Source: F23-D06 sp963603365 (GTDB lineage Bacteria > Bacteroidota > Bacteroidia > Bacteroidales > WCHB1-69). From it: a stretch of 5,863 bases of DNA. Where the stretch lies: NCBI GenBank assembly GCA_963603365.1, contig CAVCMI010000035.1:1-5863 (forward strand). The letters are read 5' to 3'. Position 1 is the stretch's first letter; every line of letters starts with the position of its first letter. Of the stretch, positions 5,688 to 5,863 are shown piece by piece. The notes under the pieces were generated by a model. That model saw nothing but the letters and a program-made list of their open reading frames with translations, had not been told where the DNA came from and ran no database searches. The position numbers were made by a program, and so were the translations under genes.

Positions 5688-5863
5688 TTATAATCGTTTA
5701 CCAAAGAACTCTGTAAGTTTCTTCACTGCCTGCTCCACATATTCCGGAACATAATAGGTCTTGATGTGCGTGGCTCCGGGAATGAGGTACAGTTCTTTGT
5801 CGTTCGTTCCTGTAGCCTTGGCGTAGCATTGCTCCGTCATGTAGAACGTGTCGGCGATGCTAC
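5688..5863 (-). CDS. Alpha/beta hydrolase, C-terminal fragment (cut by window edge)
   Basis: The last 57 codons are visible, ending at TAA 5688-5690. The segment SIADTFYMTEQCYAKA, then KELYLIPGATHIKTYYVP and EQAVKKLTEFF, is typical of the end of dienelactone-hydrolase/YcjY-like alpha/beta hydrolases. There, the His of PGATH completes the catalytic triad and the final helix closes the fold. Nucleophile and acid lie outside the window. It is the first gene of the same-strand cluster with the esterase and AraC genes, 35 bp upstream of the esterase start. It is not fused to the esterase and differs from it in sequence, so this is not a recent duplicate. Confidence 0.8.
   Translation of the reverse strand, partial: SIADTFYMTEQCYAKATGTNDKELYLIPGATHIKTYYVPEYVEQAVKKLTEFFGKRL

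Overview
The window looks like a piece of a Bacteroidales chromosome, probably Prevotella or a close relative. The pointers are TAnnTTTG-type -7 promoter boxes, weak or absent Shine-Dalgarno sequences, AT-rich spacers between moderately GC-rich genes, and the flavour of the encoded proteins. This placement is an inference; no rRNA or marker gene is present. Nearly all real coding is on the minus strand.

The left part (1 to about 3600) is a decaying defence-type island. Positions 1-83 appear to be the right end of an insertion element or other foreign unit: a plus-strand hairpin-plus-T8 terminator followed by TTTTTAGCGGACAG. This end abuts a broken minus-strand gene (about 84-1845) for a single-chain restriction-modification enzyme. 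That gene has an N-terminal PD-(D/E)XK nuclease, an adenine-N6 methylase with motifs X, I and IV, and no helicase. It carries a 1-base frameshift after codon 11, an in-frame TAG, a second frameshift in the methylase domain and a truncated end. Farther right are an internally deleted Fic-family gene (2305-2603) and a short gene, apparently intact (2634-3194), for a stand-alone domain like the N-terminal DNA-reading (SBD-like) domain of HNH restriction endonucleases.

The Fic remnant and the SBD-like gene lie between two diverged direct repeats (1894-2087 and 3247-3420). Each repeat carries the same putative minus-strand promoter just upstream of a gene: the R-M enzyme in one case, the SBD-like protein in the other. 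Each also carries the 5' part of the same vestigial plus-strand reading frame. The window therefore seems to hold two copies of one regulatory region driving different defence genes, with one still possibly functional. A 14-bp sequence at 70-83 recurs inverted at 2150-2163.

The right part (3737-5863) is an apparently healthy minus-strand cluster. In transcription order it holds the C-terminus of an alpha/beta hydrolase (5688-5863), a secreted hydrolase strongly resembling Alcaligenes esterase 713 (4600-5652), and an AraC-family regulator (3737-4543). Gaps are 35 and 56 bp, suggesting one transcription unit in which the regulator may control the two hydrolases. The 317-bp gap between the AraC gene and the repeat holds only a plus-strand gene remnant with an in-frame stop (3418-3597) and a doubtful 44-residue ORF (3600-3734).
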